A DNA stretch of 64,000 nt. Source: Rana temporaria. Taxonomy: Eukaryota; Chordata; Amphibia; Anura; Ranidae. The position numbers and the translations under genes are program-made. Below, piece by piece: positions 24,889 through 36,923 of this stretch. The stretch covers positions 248,369,231 to 248,433,230 of the forward strand of contig NC_053489.1 in the NCBI RefSeq assembly GCF_905171775.1, read 5' to 3'. Under the pieces are notes generated by a model that was not told where the DNA came from, ran no database searches, and saw nothing but the letters and a program-made list of their open reading frames with translations. Position 1 is the stretch's first letter. Every line of letters begins with the position of its first letter.

Positions 24889-25888
24889 GTAACATTATAT
24901 GGACAACATTTAGAACAGTTAAAACAAAACAAAAATGTTGATATAGAATATTAAAGCTTCCCTATATCATTTTGGGGATGGGACAAAGTTCCAACAGTTT
25001 TTTCTTCTCTTTTGACACTGGATAAATGTTTTATATAAATGTGTGACATTGTAGCTATTACCAACTATGACAATAGTCAGCAACAGTCATGTGACTAGTT
25101 TCCTGGTATAGGTGACATTGTATCCTCTCTACAGTTCTAATATTGGACAGTCATCATATGTATGTGGTCATGGGTAATTTTTTTTTATGTTGCTCAGTTT
25201 TCTTTTTGTGCCATAACTAAGTTCAAAAAGCAATGCTTAAAGCGGGGGTTCACCCTGTTAAAAAAAAAAAAAATATTTTTTTTTATTAGACCATTACATT
25301 CGGCATCGTAGCGCGAGCTACGTTATGCCGGTCTTACATTTTTTATCCCCGTACTCACAGTGCTATGGCTCATTGAAGATTCCGGGGAATGGGCGTTCCT
25401 ATGGTGAGAGAAGGTGATTGACGGCCGGCCCTGGCACGTCACGCTTCTCCGGAAATAGCCGAAATAGGCTTGGCTATTCACGGCGCCTGCGCATAGCCTG
25501 TGCGCAGGCGCCGTGAAGAGCCGAGACCTACTCCGGCTGTCTTCGGGGAGCGTGACGTGCCAGAGCCGGCCGTCAATCATCCTCCCTCTCCATAGGCACG
25601 CCCATTCCCCGCGGGAGTCGGATTCTTCAATCAACGATAGCACAGTGAGTACGGGGATTAAAAATTTAAGACCGGCATACCGTAGCTCGCGCTACGATGC
25701 CGAATGTAATGGTCTAATGATGTGAAGGAGGGTGAACCACCGCTTTAAAGATCATATAGATATACTGGGACTGGTGAGACTCATAGTGATTGGCAAATAA
25801 CAGAGTATAGTACAATTGTACTTAAGTAATTTAGTATAATTATTCCTGAAGCCACAAGTAACTGGTAACAGCACACCTATCCGCATTC
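24889..25888 (-). repeat. left inner inverted arm
   Basis: This is the inverted partner of 26566-27057. Without the 508-base insertion (MITE plus one TTAA) it is 492 bases, exactly the length of the partner, and I see almost no differences. It carries no coding region. Confidence 0.88.
25241..25744. mobile_element. TTAA-flanked MITE (AGCGG family) in the left arm
   Basis: TTAA at 25237-25240 and 25745-25748. Ends AGCGGGGGTTCACCCT and AGGGTGAACCACCGCT. The right arm keeps the empty site with one TTAA (26706-26709). Internally palindromic around GGCGCCTGCGCATAGCCTGT; TAGCGCGAGCTACG pairs with its complement near 25685. Confidence 0.92.
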
Positions 25889-26565
25889 GGAAATCGGGTC
25901 CTGTTTGCCTTGCTTCTGGGACAGCCTTCCATGGCGATTCCAATTGGATACATCATACAGTAATGGTCTTTGGACCACCTTTATTGGCTTTCTGTGCTTG
26001 TACTTTATTAGTGTGGGCAGAGTTAGAGAAGGAAAAACACGAGTACTTTTACGACATATGCCTTCCAATGAATGCTTATCTTGTCATTCGGAGTATTAAG
26101 GACCTTTGATTAAAATTGTTATAGATATACTGTGACCTAATATGAGGCCCTTTACATTGCCATGTGTAACAATTTAAATGATTGCGCCCATCAGCCAGCT
26201 AGTCTGATTGCCATCTCCCATCTTTCTTCCTCCTTTGTCATATGTCTGCAAGTAACTCTGCCCCGCCTTCTGCGGATTGCCCCTGTGTGTGTGTGTGACC
26301 CTTCCAGTTTCCAGGGGGATCTTGTTGCCATCGCAACTCACCACAAACTCCTTTTACTGACGCTGTGTTCAGTTATACCAACCCTGATGGGTTGAAGCCT
26401 GGGGTGGTGCCCCACTTTTGGGCATATAGCTCCGTCCTTGGCTATCATGTGTAGCTGCTGTATGAGTCCTGCCTTTAGCAGACTTGGGAAGAGGTCATCA
26501 CTTTAAGAGGTCTCCGTGCAGATTTAGGCAGTGTCATGTAAGCAGACAAAAATAACTTGATTTCA
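25889..26565. other. loop between the inner arms
   Basis: Single-copy sequence of 677 bases between the inverted arms. No reading frame that I recognise. It could be retroviral sequence left at a template switch, or captured host DNA. Confidence 0.5.
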
Positions 26566-27057
26566 GAATGCGGATAGGTGTGCTGTTACCAGTTACTTGT
26601 GGCTTCAGGAATAATTATACTAAATTACTTAAGTACAATTGTACTATACTCTGTTATTTGCCAATCACTATGAGTCTCACCAGTCCCAGTATATCTATAT
26701 GATCTTTAAGCATTGCTTTTTGAACTTAGTTATGGCACAAAAAGAAAACTGACCAACATAAAAAAAAATTACCCATGACCACATACATATGATGACTGTC
26801 CAATATTAGAACTGTAGAGAGGATACAATGTCACCTATACCAGGAAACTAGTCACATGACTGTTGCTGACTATTGTCATAGTTGGTAATAGCTACAATGT
26901 CACACATTTATATAAAACATTTATCCAGTGTCAAAAGAGAAGAAAAAACTGTTGGAACTTTGTCCCATCCCCAAAATGATATAGGGAAGCTTTAATATTC
27001 TATATCAACATTTTTGTTTTGTTTTAACTGTTCTAAATGTTGTCCATATAATGTTAC
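26566..27057 (+). repeat. right inner inverted arm
   Basis: Inverted, uninterrupted partner of the left inner arm, 492 bases. Towards the LTR the homology stops at 27057, after which this side continues into a 117-base stretch, while the left side continues into pol. Confidence 0.88.
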
Positions 27058-27174
27058 CCCTACTCCCCTCTTTTTTTTTTTTTTATTTCACCATAGCAAC
27101 CTCCAGAATCACCAAAAATAAAGTGATATAGGAAATGAAGAAAAATAGTTTTCCTTAGAAGAAAAAGGAGGAAA
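27058..27174 (+). promoter_or_regulatory. polypurine tract region before the right LTR
   Basis: Ends with AGAAGAAAAAGGAGGAAA immediately before the LTR start TGTTAAATG. This is a good candidate for the plus-strand primer of reverse transcription. The left half has a weaker match (CCGAGGAAA) at the same place. Confidence 0.75.
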
Positions 27175-27947
27175 TGTTAAATGAACTTTTACATGATGGG
27201 GATTTTAGCTTAGTCACCACTAGGACCTGGAGGGAAATGGAATGAAAAGGTTTTCTCATATTGCAATGCGGGGTATTGATTTTCATGACGGGCATGGTGA
27301 TATATCTTGGCTGACTTCTAAAAAAAATGGCAGAGGGAGAAACTTAACATTCTAATGGATATTAGACATAAACAATTACTCACTTAAAGTGTGGCCTAGT
27401 CTCATCTGTCTCAACTGGCCACAAGGGGTCATCTGTTGCCCTGGGTGAATTGTTAATGTCTAATCGCCATAATTGTACATAGGTATAAATATATATTACG
27501 ATAACAGTACATGTGTGGTGGGGGAGAAGTTCTGATACTTTAAATAGAAGTTACAGTTAGGGATTGAATATATCTAATTAGCACTCTCCGTATTTGATAT
27601 GCATGATTGCTTTGTGAGAAGATGGCCGGAGACGACCAATCTACTACATCTTTTGACATACAAAGCAAGTCAGGAAGAAATCACAGTGGGAAAGGTTTGC
27701 ACTTTATGGTGTCACCTGGAAACGACTGTACTCTTCCATGAATAGACAGGAGGTCTAAAGAGCTAGAGGTAATTAGTTTAAACTTCAAACCTATACATAG
27801 CTAATAGATAGAACTAGGATGTTGCCCATATTTGGAAAGGATAGTAATGTCCAATCAGAGTGGGCCTCAGGGACAAAGTTAAGGTGGAAGGAAGCTGTGA
27901 CCATAAAAGGAAAGGCTATTTCAGCCAATCAGAAGTGACATCAGGAT

Positions 27948-27953
27948 TATAAA
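27948..27953 (+). promoter_or_regulatory. TATA box of the right LTR
   Basis: TATAAA about 20 bases after a CCAAT box, and about 235 bases before AATAAA. Transcription would start near 27975-27985. The left LTR has the same arrangement on the minus strand. Confidence 0.65.
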
Positions 27954-28188
27954 GTCAGGGGGTCTCATCAATAGAATTGGAGAGAGATGATGAGAACTTC
28001 CCGGGCCCGGGATGTCAAGGTAACATCAGAATCTATCTTCTCCCCTGCACTTAGTTACTTTGTCATAATTTGTTTTCTTAATACTTTTAGTGTGATGTGC
28101 TTATCTTGTATTTGAAACTAACTTTTATTTCCCTTACTTTAAAACTGTATATGTATGCAGTATGTTAGATAGCTAATATCTTTTCTCT

Positions 28189-28194
28189 AAATAA
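28189..28194 (+). terminator. polyadenylation signal of the right LTR
   Basis: AATAAA in CTCTAAATAAATGTG, placed as expected for the end of the R region. Confidence 0.7.
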
Positions 28195-28310
28195 ATGTGT
28201 TATGTTGAAACTTTCACTCTAATCACAGAACCCTTATTTTAACCATATATCGTATATGCGAGATATTAAATCATAAATATAATAACAAATATTATCTGAA
28301 GCAACACACC

Positions 28311-30084
28311 TTAATGCTGAAAGGATGGCCCCAGGTGTCGGTTTCTTCCGGCCTGACGGATCAGGTCCAGCAGGGGATGGACCACCTCTGCAAACTTTTC
28401 AATCAGTGGAACAAACCTGAAAAGTTGTGGATGGCCCTCATCCACTTACTCTCTTTGTTGGGAAGCTCCAATGTCTCAGTACCTTTATCTGGCCTCCTAA
28501 AATCCATGGATAACTTATACCTTCCGGTGCCAAAGTCAAAGCCACCATCCCTTAACGACTAATGCGTCTTGTGACATCCTTTCTAGTCACCCCTACCTGA
28601 CTTCACATATGTCTCATGTTTGTAATAAAAGGGGGTCTATTCCACTTTGGCCAGCTTGTGGATGCCAGAAACAGGGTTTTAAGGCCTTTCCAAGATTTTC
28701 TAAATGCTTTATATCTCCCTACGCTTGTCTTCAATGAATACTTACAGGCGTGATACGTCATTAGGCCCAATCCTTGACTGTCTCACATGAATTACCTAAA
28801 TTAACGCTGTTTGAGAAAACGCGCTTGGGAGGTCCATTCAGCAAAAGGTTAATTGCACAAATTTAAAAGCTACAAGTTTCAATGACAACAATATTTTCTC
28901 AAACACCCATATATGAAAAAATGGGAACAAATACTGGGAGAGTAATGGCCCCTGAAGATGTGGCAACAAATATGATCTCAAGCTGCCAATAGTTTGATTC
29001 GTACACTGTACAAAGAGAACCAATACAAGATACTTTTCCTCTGACACTAGCCTCCGGACAAGCTATGCATTCTAAATTTCCCTGCTGATTACAGATGCTG
29101 GAGATGTTGAAAAGCCCTTGGGACTATCCAACACATATCCTGGTATTTCCCTTGTAATAAACCTTACTGGCAACTTTCTTCTACAGTACTTCTCTTCTCT
29201 CTATTGTTACTTCCTCTAGCTTTATTCCCTTTACTACTATTCATCTATTGTTAATTCCCCTAGCTTTCTTATCTTTACTACTATTCATTTATTTTTCTAC
29301 TTAACGTCCATACCTAGTCTTGCCAATCTAAGTCAGCTTTCCTACCTTCCTCATTTAAACATTATGCTTGTTAATTCACACAGTGAAACATGCACACTGA
29401 ACATTCTCACTGACGCATCCATCTTCCCCTAATAGGCTTATTACCAAATTTATCTTGCTGTTCTAAGGACATTGCGAGTCAACTGTATGTACAATTGTTC
29501 TATCCTTATCCTTACTGCCTCAGGGTAGCTGTTCTGTTAGTTTATTCAATGCTTTATCTGCTTTCTGTTTTTTACAGTTGGCACTTAAATTGCAACTTTT
29601 TAATATTATTTTTTTAAATATCTCCTAAAAAAAAAAAAAGCTATAAAAAAAATAATAATACATTTACAATCACTTTCATACTGAACTCCAGACAGATGAA
29701 ATATGTATACCAGACCTTCTTTGCCTGCCAAATGATTACTGTTTCTGTCAATTCACAGCCATTATGGAGGCCTGATTTTTCTCAACTGCAGTGAAAGGTA
29801 TACCTTTTTTTACCAGTTAAGAAACATGCACAATGGTACATAACGATAATGGTACTCTGCAGATTTCAAAATCTCAGACCAATGTTTTCCAACATGAGAC
29901 TAATATCCCTAATAGAAAACAACATGGTCCACAAAAATACAGAGTACTTGGCTATGTTGTCACGTGATTCTTTAACTGCTTGCCAGCCCCCAGCATTTTA
30001 TAGCCTTTTCCAGGAACATATGGATTGCTGTTTTTCAAAAGCACAAGCTCTTCGGCAGAATGTATCAATTTACAAGGATGAGAC
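28311..30084. other. no gene seen
   Basis: Right flank of the retroviral composite. It contains an A run near 29628 and short frames without recognisable domains. Confidence 0.35.
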
Positions 30085-30790
30085 AAACCACTTAACACTG
30101 GCAGGGGTAGTTACATAGGAGGTGAGGTTGAAAAAAGTCCATCAAGTCCAACCTATGTGTGTGATTATATGTCAGTATTACATTGTATATCCCTGTATGT
30201 TGCGGTTGATCTAATCGTTTTTTGAAACTATCGATGCCCCCCCACTGAAACCACCACCTGTGAAAGAGAATTCCACATCCTTGCTGCTTATACAGTAAAG
30301 AACCCTCTATGTAGTTTAAGGTTAAACCTCTTTTCTCCTAATTTTAATGAGTGACCACGTGTCTTGTTAAACTCCCTTCTGCAAAAAAGTTTTATCCCTA
30401 TTGTGGGGTCACCAGTACGGTATTTGTACATTGAAATCATATCCCCTCTCAAGCGTCTCTTCTCCAGAGAGAATAAGTCCAGTGCTTGCAACCTTTTTTT
30501 ATTCATGCAAAACCTTTATCCCAAAAGGAAAAACAACTGTTTGCTGTAACCAATTATAAAGTATGAGCTGGAGTTTGGTTTCAATTTGTTATTGTATCTA
30601 AATCTGCTAGTACATCTAGCACTACCCCTCCCCCCCCCCCGACTGATAATGATGCTGTGCCCCCTCTGCTCCTTCATCCAGAGCAGGAGCACTGTAATAC
30701 AGACAGAAGGTGTGTTACTGGCCAGACCACCAGGTAAAAACAGGGTAAAAGTCAAAGATAATAAAATGAATGCAGTCAACATATTTATTT
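30085..30790. repeat. dispersed repeat with a 395-bp insertion
   Basis: The outer parts (about 30085-30104 and 30500-30725) match 59355-59475 and 60455-60640: ACAAACCACTTAACACTGGC, CAAAACCTTTATCCCAAAAG, AAATCTGCTAGTACATCTA. Here a different block (about 30105-30500, starting GTTACATAGGAGGTGAGGTT) interrupts the repeat. In the other copy this site is uninterrupted, so the block is an insertion. It has the look of a dispersed vertebrate retroelement; class unknown. Confidence 0.6.
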
Positions 30791-31317
30791 AATGATTGGT
30801 TAGCTGCCATATATTACATTTTTGTTTTGGAATTAATACAGCTTAAAGCTTTGCCGGATATCTAGAGAATGTGAATTCTGGTCAAAAAGGGCAGAGGGAG
30901 ACGTTCTTTATTTAATAACTTGCAACATAAACAGAGATTTTTAGTGCAAGTACGGTATCCTCTTTCTTTGGGGCCCTCCTCCCCTCCCTCAGCATTTTTG
31001 TATTAGGTCATAATAACCTGTAAATATTCTCCTAACTGTTCAGCTTGCATCGCACTAATGGTTTCACAAAATCTTCTGCATAACACTACCCACGCATGCA
31101 CACTGCGGATGCCATTCACATCAATAGAAAGATCACCTACATGCTGCAGATAGGCTTTCAAGGTAAAAGGGCACATTATAGCAGGCAGTATTTAGCCAAA
31201 TGACAAGCCCCTGCCATGCCTCCTTCAACACGAACCATGAAAATTAATTTGCAAAAGACTATTGATTTAACCCATTTTTTTATCACTACTTTTCCATTAT
31301 TTTGGCGTTACAAAATT
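30791..31317. other. no gene seen
   Basis: Unique-looking AT-rich sequence. Nothing recognised. Confidence 0.35.
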
Positions 31318-31950
31318 CTAAATAAATGGTGAATTCATACCAGGCCACACACCATCAATTTGGGGGGGGTGCTTTGGGGCAGCTGGGCTCTGCGCCCCCC
31401 ACCCCAAAGCACCTTGTTCCCATGTTGATCGGGACAAGGGCCTCTTCCCGATAACCGTGGGTGGTGGTGGTTGTGGGAGTCTGCGGGTTCTTCTCCCGAA
31501 GCTGGGTCCCGCTGTTGTGTTGGCTCCCACTGTCTGCCATTTTCTTTATAGCCATGGGACGTGGCCATCAGGTGACGTAATCTGGAGACCCCACGCCTGA
31601 CAACAGGGCTACGATGGGGGACATTATTCATTTTTAATAAAGGACTATTTTTGACACTTGTTGGGTGAATTAGTAGGGGTACAATTTACCCCATACTTAT
31701 TCATATGGGGGGGGACAGGGATCACATTGGCCCCCTTGACAAGGAGGGCTCCCAGATTCTGAGAAGCCCCCTGCCCGCAGACCCCCACAACCACCGACCA
31801 TGGTTGTCAGGAAGAGGCCCTTGTCCCTATCAAAGACAAGGCCCCAGAGCACCCACCCCAGATTGTCCCCCCCTTTCCTGACCGTGCTCAGCTAAGGGTC
31901 TGGTATAGATTTTGGGGAGACCCCACGCCAGTTTTTTTCTATTTTGGCAT
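31318..31950. repeat. copy of the 3546-4640 repeat family
   Basis: Shares CATGTTGATCGGGACAAGGG-type, GTGACGTAATCTGGAGACCC-type and TATTCATATGGGGGGGGAC motifs with 3546-4640. It is partly palindromic and lacks believable genes. Confidence 0.55.
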
Positions 31951-32639
31951 TGGGTTCCCCTTCAAGATCCTTAGAGCACAAGTCGCATGCCACAAGTCAG
32001 ATCGGTTAAGACGATGATCCGACTTGGATTACATTCAAATCAATGGTCTGAAATCGTGCCCAAGCCAGACCAAAGTAGTGCAGGAACCTTTTTCAACGTC
32101 GGATCAGTTCAGAAGGCTTTCATAGGGAACGATTTATTTATACAGGTCATGCGACACGTGTTCCCAATGTTGGAGTGTATGTTGCACCAGTGTGAACCTG
32201 GCCTAAAACCTAAAAGCTGATTGGTTACTATGCACAGCTGCACCAGATTCTGTGTGCACCAGTTTTAGTAGATCACCCTCATTATGTATACATACATAAC
32301 TCATGCGGTAATCTCATTTTCTGAACATGACATTAAAGGCTAGCTTTAGCTTCTTCTTTTTTTAACGGAGTAAAGAAAAGTTAACATTTCTGGCAAATGT
32401 TTATTTCTGTCCGAGACTCCATGTGGGAAGTTTTCCCATAGCAAACCAACCCTCTAAAATGCAGTAAGCATATTCCCTGGAATTCATAAAGTGTTTCATA
32501 GACATATAATTCTTCTGCACGCATCCCTGTATCACAAAAGTGATTGCAACCGATTCATACAGTATCAGGGAACAGACAGATGAATTTGTCACAGGAAGCA
32601 TCTGGCAATGAGTTCACATCCGACAAAAATGTTATAGCC
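31951..32639. other. no gene seen; short MITE fragment
   Basis: A fragment at about 32196-32275 (AAGCTGATTGGTTACTATGC..AGTTTTAGTAGATCACC) belongs to the palindromic family also found at 36695-36850 and 41130-41365. The remainder is unremarkable. Confidence 0.35.
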
Positions 32640-32765
32640 TTCACATCCAGCTTTTGTCAGGTGAAAAATCGAAATTGGCTGTCGAAAGCACCATACTAAC
32701 GATCCTAAAATCGTCAGACGAAATTTTTCTTTCCGATTTTTGAATTGTGTGTACGAGACTTTAGT
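32640..32765. repeat. Harbinger-type MITE right end
   Basis: AAATCGTCAGACGAAATTTT and a right end TTGTGTGTACGAGACTTTAG match the right termini of the other elements. The left end is missing. Confidence 0.45.
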
Positions 32766-32880
32766 GTTATTGCCACCACCAACACACAAACACTCCTTCG
32801 CCCAGCCACTGTGGCCATCACACAGACAGCAGCCAAAGAGTTTTGTTTTTGAGTGGGTGGAGAATAATAGGCAACTATAA

Positions 32881-33277
32881 GGCCCCTTTCACACTGAGGC
32901 TTATTTCAGGCGTTTTAGCGCTAAAAATAGTGCATAAATTACGCCTGAAATAATCCTGCCCCAGCATTCTCAATGTGAAAGCCAGAGGGCTTTCACACTG
33001 AGGCGATGCACTGGCAGGAGGAAAAAAAATCTCCTGCAAGCAGCATCTTTGGAGCGGGGTGTTTACGGCTCCTTCCCATTGAAATCAATGGGAAACCGTG
33101 GTAATACCGCCAACAATTCGCCTCTGCAGATGGTATTAACCCTTTTTCGGCCGCTAGCGGGGGTTAAAACCGCACCGCTAGCGGGTGAATACCGCGGTAA
33201 ATACAACGGTATAGCAGCGATAAAAATCCCGCCGCTATACCGCCACCGCACCTCCACTGCCCTGTGTGAAAGGGGCC
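32881..33277. mobile_element. short element, TSD TAA
   Basis: TAA on both sides (32878-32880 and 33278-33280). Ends GGCCCCTTTCACACTGAGG and CTGTGTGAAAGGGGCC. It contains CCATTGAAATCAATGGG. The 3-bp TAA duplication and GGCC ends fit a Harbinger-type non-autonomous element. Confidence 0.82.
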
Positions 33278-33371
33278 TAAGACTATTTCCCCATCAGGTC
33301 CACCTTGTTTATATTTAATACATAGCAACAGTGGGCAAGACTGCTATTGGACTGACTAGCAGCTATAGAAT

Positions 33372-33735
33372 CTAGCAGCACAGTGGCAAAGTGGTTAGCA
33401 CTTCCACCTGGCAGCACTAGTGTCAATCCCAATCATGACACTATCTTCATGGAGTTTGCATGTTATCCCGGCGCCTGTGTGCGTTTCCTCATGGTACTCT
33501 GGTTTGCTCCCACACTCCAAAGACCTGATGGTAGGTTTATTAGCTCCTTTTAGGGACATTGTAAGCTCCTTGAGGGCAGGGACTGATGTGAATGTACAAT
33601 ATAGGCGCAGTTCTTGAACTGTATTTTGCGCTTAACAAATAATAAAATAAAATAAAATAAAATATATGTAAAGCAATGTGTAAATTGACACCGCAATATA
33701 AAAGTACCTGTAATTAATAAATAAATAAACTGCCT
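33372..33735 (+). mobile_element. tRNA-derived SINE, second type
   Basis: Head CACAGTGGCAAAGTGGTTAG (A-box-like). The body has GGAGTTTGCATGTTATCCCG, CCCACACTCCAAAGACCTGA and GAGGGCAGGGACTGATGTGA. An ATAAAATAAAATAAA tract and a partial second tail (AAGTACCTGTAATTAATAAA) follow. The B-box region is degraded. The same family occurs in reverse at 62879-63145. Confidence 0.7.
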
Positions 33736-34109
33736 TCTGCAGTCATTTAAAGGCAGGTGGACCTGATGAGGAACCCGTCACCATCATCGTTAAAAAAAGC
33801 CCACACTGCGGAGCCATGGGCCGGCGTCCTGGGAGCGCCAGATGTGACCGTACATGGTTGATGGCTCACTCCTGATACATTAGCAGTCTGGTTTGTCCCT
33901 CCTGTGCAATAAGTTCAGCCTGCTTCTCCTTCCTATCTGCTGGTCCATCCCTCCCTCTGAACTCCCCTCCTCTTCCTCTCTTGTGGGCACCCACGTGACG
34001 TCACCTTCCCCACCACTAACATTAGAGATCTCGGAAGTAGGCAGCAACAGCGGGGACCATCCTCCTTAGGCTGATCTGGGTACTGATTTATTTTTTTTAG
34101 ACTTAGGAC
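33736..34109. other. no gene seen
   Basis: GC-rich patch without recognised features. Confidence 0.35.
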
Positions 34110-34113
34110 TTAA

Positions 34114-34448
34114 AGCGGGAGTTCACCCATTTATTAAAAAAAAAAAAATTTCCCCTTAGATTCCTGCTCGTTTTGTCTAGGGGAATCGGCTAGTTGTTTT
34201 AAAATATGAGCAGTACTTACCGTTTTCGAGATGCATCTTCTTCCGTCGCTTCCGGGTATGGGTCTTCGGGAGCGGGCGTTCCTTCATGATTGACAGTCTT
34301 CCGAGAGGCTTCCGACTCTCCGACGGAGAGGATGCATCTCGTAAACAGGTAAGTACTGCTCATATTTTAAAACAAATAGCCGATTCCCCTAGACAAAACG
34401 AGCAGGAATCTAAGGCTAAAAAGTGCTCTCTAAGGGTGAACCTCCGCT
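34114..34448. mobile_element. TTAA-flanked MITE (AGCGG family)
   Basis: TTAA at 34110-34113 and 34449-34452. Ends AGCGGGAGTTCACCC and GGGTGAACCTCCGCT. Nearly the whole element is a palindrome; for example ATTCCTGCTCGTTTTGTCTA pairs with its complement near 34393-34412. Confidence 0.9.
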
Positions 34449-34452
34449 TTAA

Positions 34453-35910
34453 ATGTGATTGGATGTAAAAGGATGCAAGTCCATTTACGCATGCCTGCCT
34501 ATAGACTAACAATGTTTGAGGATTGATTTTCACGCCAAAAAAATGTGTGGAACATATAAACTTAACTTATTATAATAAAAATAAAAAAATATATATAATG
34601 AAAAGCTGCTCCCCTAAAAATATAAGAGGACAATACCTCATTAGATTTAGTGAATGTGTGGTAAGTAGGGGGCGCTAGTACAAAAAAATCTAATCGATCA
34701 GTGATAGCAATTACAAAATTCATGTGATATCAATTAAAAAATAAACAACAACTATCAATCAAAGCTATATAGCAAAGACCCAGTTGGATCAATAGTGAAA
34801 GAAAAAGATTCACAAGAGAACCTCTATTAGAAGAGTGATGTGCTCCCAAAACCTTAAATCAAGAAGAAAATAAATTCTTAATAATAATGTCCATAAATTT
34901 CTGTAGTAGTAGTGAGCCACTTAAAAATAACGGAGTTAATCTTGCAATGGACCAGAAGATAAACATGCAATCTTCTCATGAACTGCAGTGCTTCAAAATC
35001 CTTCCACCAATTCCGCAAAACGACACCCAAAAGTGTAAATAATATATGCGCTTACCACAGCGCTTTGACTCCTTTAACTAAAAAGAAAGTCAAACACGCT
35101 TGTGCAGTTGTGAATGTCTGCAAACATATAGTGCGTCCTCCAGTGGTTGACACAGGCAAATCTTCTCCCAGTAATCTCAGGAATGGAATAAAAAACAGAA
35201 AAACAGAATAAAAAACATATAGACTAACAATGAGCTTCCATTCAAATGTGCCAGAAAAACTGACATAACATGCAATTCAGGTTTACCTTCATGTTTTTGC
35301 TCAGGGTAGAACAAACATGTTTTCTTTGTAAATATGTTTTTTTTTGTTAAATCAAAAATACCTGTAAATCTGTAACTGTAAGTCTGAAGAGTTCTTCGAA
35401 GGGGTGTGTCATGAGATTTGACCTATGTTTATATTTTCCACCAAAGCCCTGCGATTTTCAGTTTTGCTTTTAATACATAGGTTCATATTTATAAAGCAGT
35501 GAATGCAACTTTCACCAAACATTCACTAGGGGTGACTTAATCGCTGTCATCTAATGCAGATGCACCTGCAGGGAATGTTTAGTGAATGTCACTGCTTTAT
35601 AAATATGCCTCTTTTTTGTCAGATTTAAGATGAACAGATTCATGTTGTAAAGTGACTGATTATATGTATAAGTTTACTTTAATACTATAAATAACTCTTA
35701 CATTTACCCAGCAGGACATCCCTTATTCTTCGGGGGGACTACAGCACCATGTCTGAAGTAAGTAATAACGCTCACAGGGCTCTTAAATTTTACTGAAATG
35801 ATTATTGAATGGTTAATCATAGATAACTCAAACTTCTACGTCTATCTTAAAGGCCCAATTTTACGAAAAATACTGTATTCTAATAATTTACATATTTTTT
35901 TTCTCAACAC
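34453..35910. other. no gene seen; AT-rich with possible old repeat
   Basis: The stretch 34530-35210 (GTGTGGAACATATAAAC, TAGGGGGCGCTAG) resembles 9900-9950 and may be a diverged dispersed repeat. An inverted pair at 35480-35530 and 35570-35610 (TTTATAAAGCAGTGAATG) marks a short foldback. Confidence 0.35.
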
Positions 35911-35913
35911 TTA

Positions 35914-36402
35914 GGCATCGTAAACACAGCCGAGAATCTCGTCAGGAAAAACCTGTCATTTTCCCTGATGAGATTCTTGGCAAGAAACTCTTGCCGCCCG
36001 AGTGTACAGATTTTCGTTTCAAAAGAACCGCGGTTCTCTTGAAAGGAAAGAACGTGGTGAAGTAATCGCGAACGATGAGCATGCGCTCGTCACATTCGAT
36101 GCCGTTGTCGCCATCTTGCTTCACCCTACCTATGCTGTGGAAGCTACCGCACATGCGTCAAAAGTCATTTCGAGCATGCGCAGGTTTCCACAGCGACAGG
36201 TAAGTATACACACTTTCGGGTTTCTCTTCGGGAAACAGGCCGACAACAATCTCAACGAGAAAAAAGAGAGCTTTCTCGTCAAGATTCTGCCCAGATTTCC
36301 TGACGAGAAACCTGAATGCCTCGTACACACGAACGGGAATCTCGGCAAGAAGCAGTTTTCTTGCTGTTTTTTTCCGAGAAAACCGGTCGTGTGTACGAGG
36401 CC
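35914..36402. mobile_element. Harbinger-type MITE, TSD TTA
   Basis: TTA at 35911-35913 and 36403-36405. Left end GGCATCGTAAACACAGCCGA (slightly worn), right end CGGTCGTGTGTACGAGGCC. It shares the block AAAAGAACCGCGGTTCTCTT with the copy at 40041-40493, so the two form a subfamily although their duplications differ (TTA versus TGA). Confidence 0.87.
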
Positions 36403-36405
36403 TTA

Positions 36406-36694
36406 CATACAATCCAAGTTGTTTAGCAAGTGTGACAAATGTGCACAGCATACATCCACATTATGGCGTATGCACCCCTTTGTTTGTACTCCTCTAGCAT
36501 TGACCCTTGAGTGCTGTTCCTTGTCATTCCATCCATTGCCATCTTCCATATCACTTTGTTTGAGTTCATGTCCCTCTTCAGCCACCGGGCTGGCCACATA
36601 TGCATAGGAGTTACACCATCCAGGCATCTGGCTCAAATCTTGGCAGATGCTGCAAATGGGCTGAGAGACATGCAAAGTCTATTCTGCCAAAAAA
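36406..36694. other. no gene seen
   Basis: No recognised feature. Confidence 0.3.
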
Positions 36695-36850
36695 CCCTAG
36701 GGTTGATTTACTAAATCTGGAGAGTGCATAATCTGGTGCAACTCTGCATTGAAACCAATCCACCTCTAGTTGTTTTTTTTGGCAAAGCTTACTTGAACAA
36801 GCACAGTTGTGCCAGATTTTGCACTCTCAGTTTTAGTAAATCAACCCCTC
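36695..36850. repeat. palindromic MITE
   Basis: Starts GGGTTGATTTACTAAATCTG and ends TTTAGTAAATCAACCCC. Internal arms have GCAAAATCTGG-type and CCAGATTTTGC motifs. Related copies lie at 39635-39815 and 41130-41365. Confidence 0.75.
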
Positions 36851-36923
36851 TATCTCTTAACATTTTTTTTTTATTATTTTATTCTTTTTTTGTAATATTT
36901 AAGTAATGTTCTGCTTTGATTAA

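Larger units (their letters stand above)
19836..28306. mobile_element. endogenous retroviral composite with inverted LTRs
   Basis: The unit is bracketed by one 4-bp duplication, CACC (19832-19835 and 28307-28310). Its outer ends are TGTTGC and GCAACA. Order: inverted LTR (minus), env-position gene (minus), RNase H fragment (minus), inverted 492-bp arm with a MITE, 677-bp loop, matching 492-bp arm, polypurine tract, LTR (plus). A normal provirus has LTRs in the same direction, with a primer-binding site after the first. Here both LTRs point outward by their U5 ends and no primer-binding site follows either. No gag, protease, RT catalytic domain or integrase was found. The target duplication suggests the whole unit entered as one piece. 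It is defective. Confidence 0.8.
27175..28306 (+). repeat. right LTR, plus orientation, intact
   Basis: 1132 bases from TGTTAAATG to GAAGCAACA. U3 has a CCAAT box (CAGCCAATCAG at about 27922) and a TATA box (TATAAA at 27948-27953). The polyadenylation signal AATAAA is at 28189-28194. The U5 end abuts the CACC target duplication, with no primer-binding site. Confidence 0.9.
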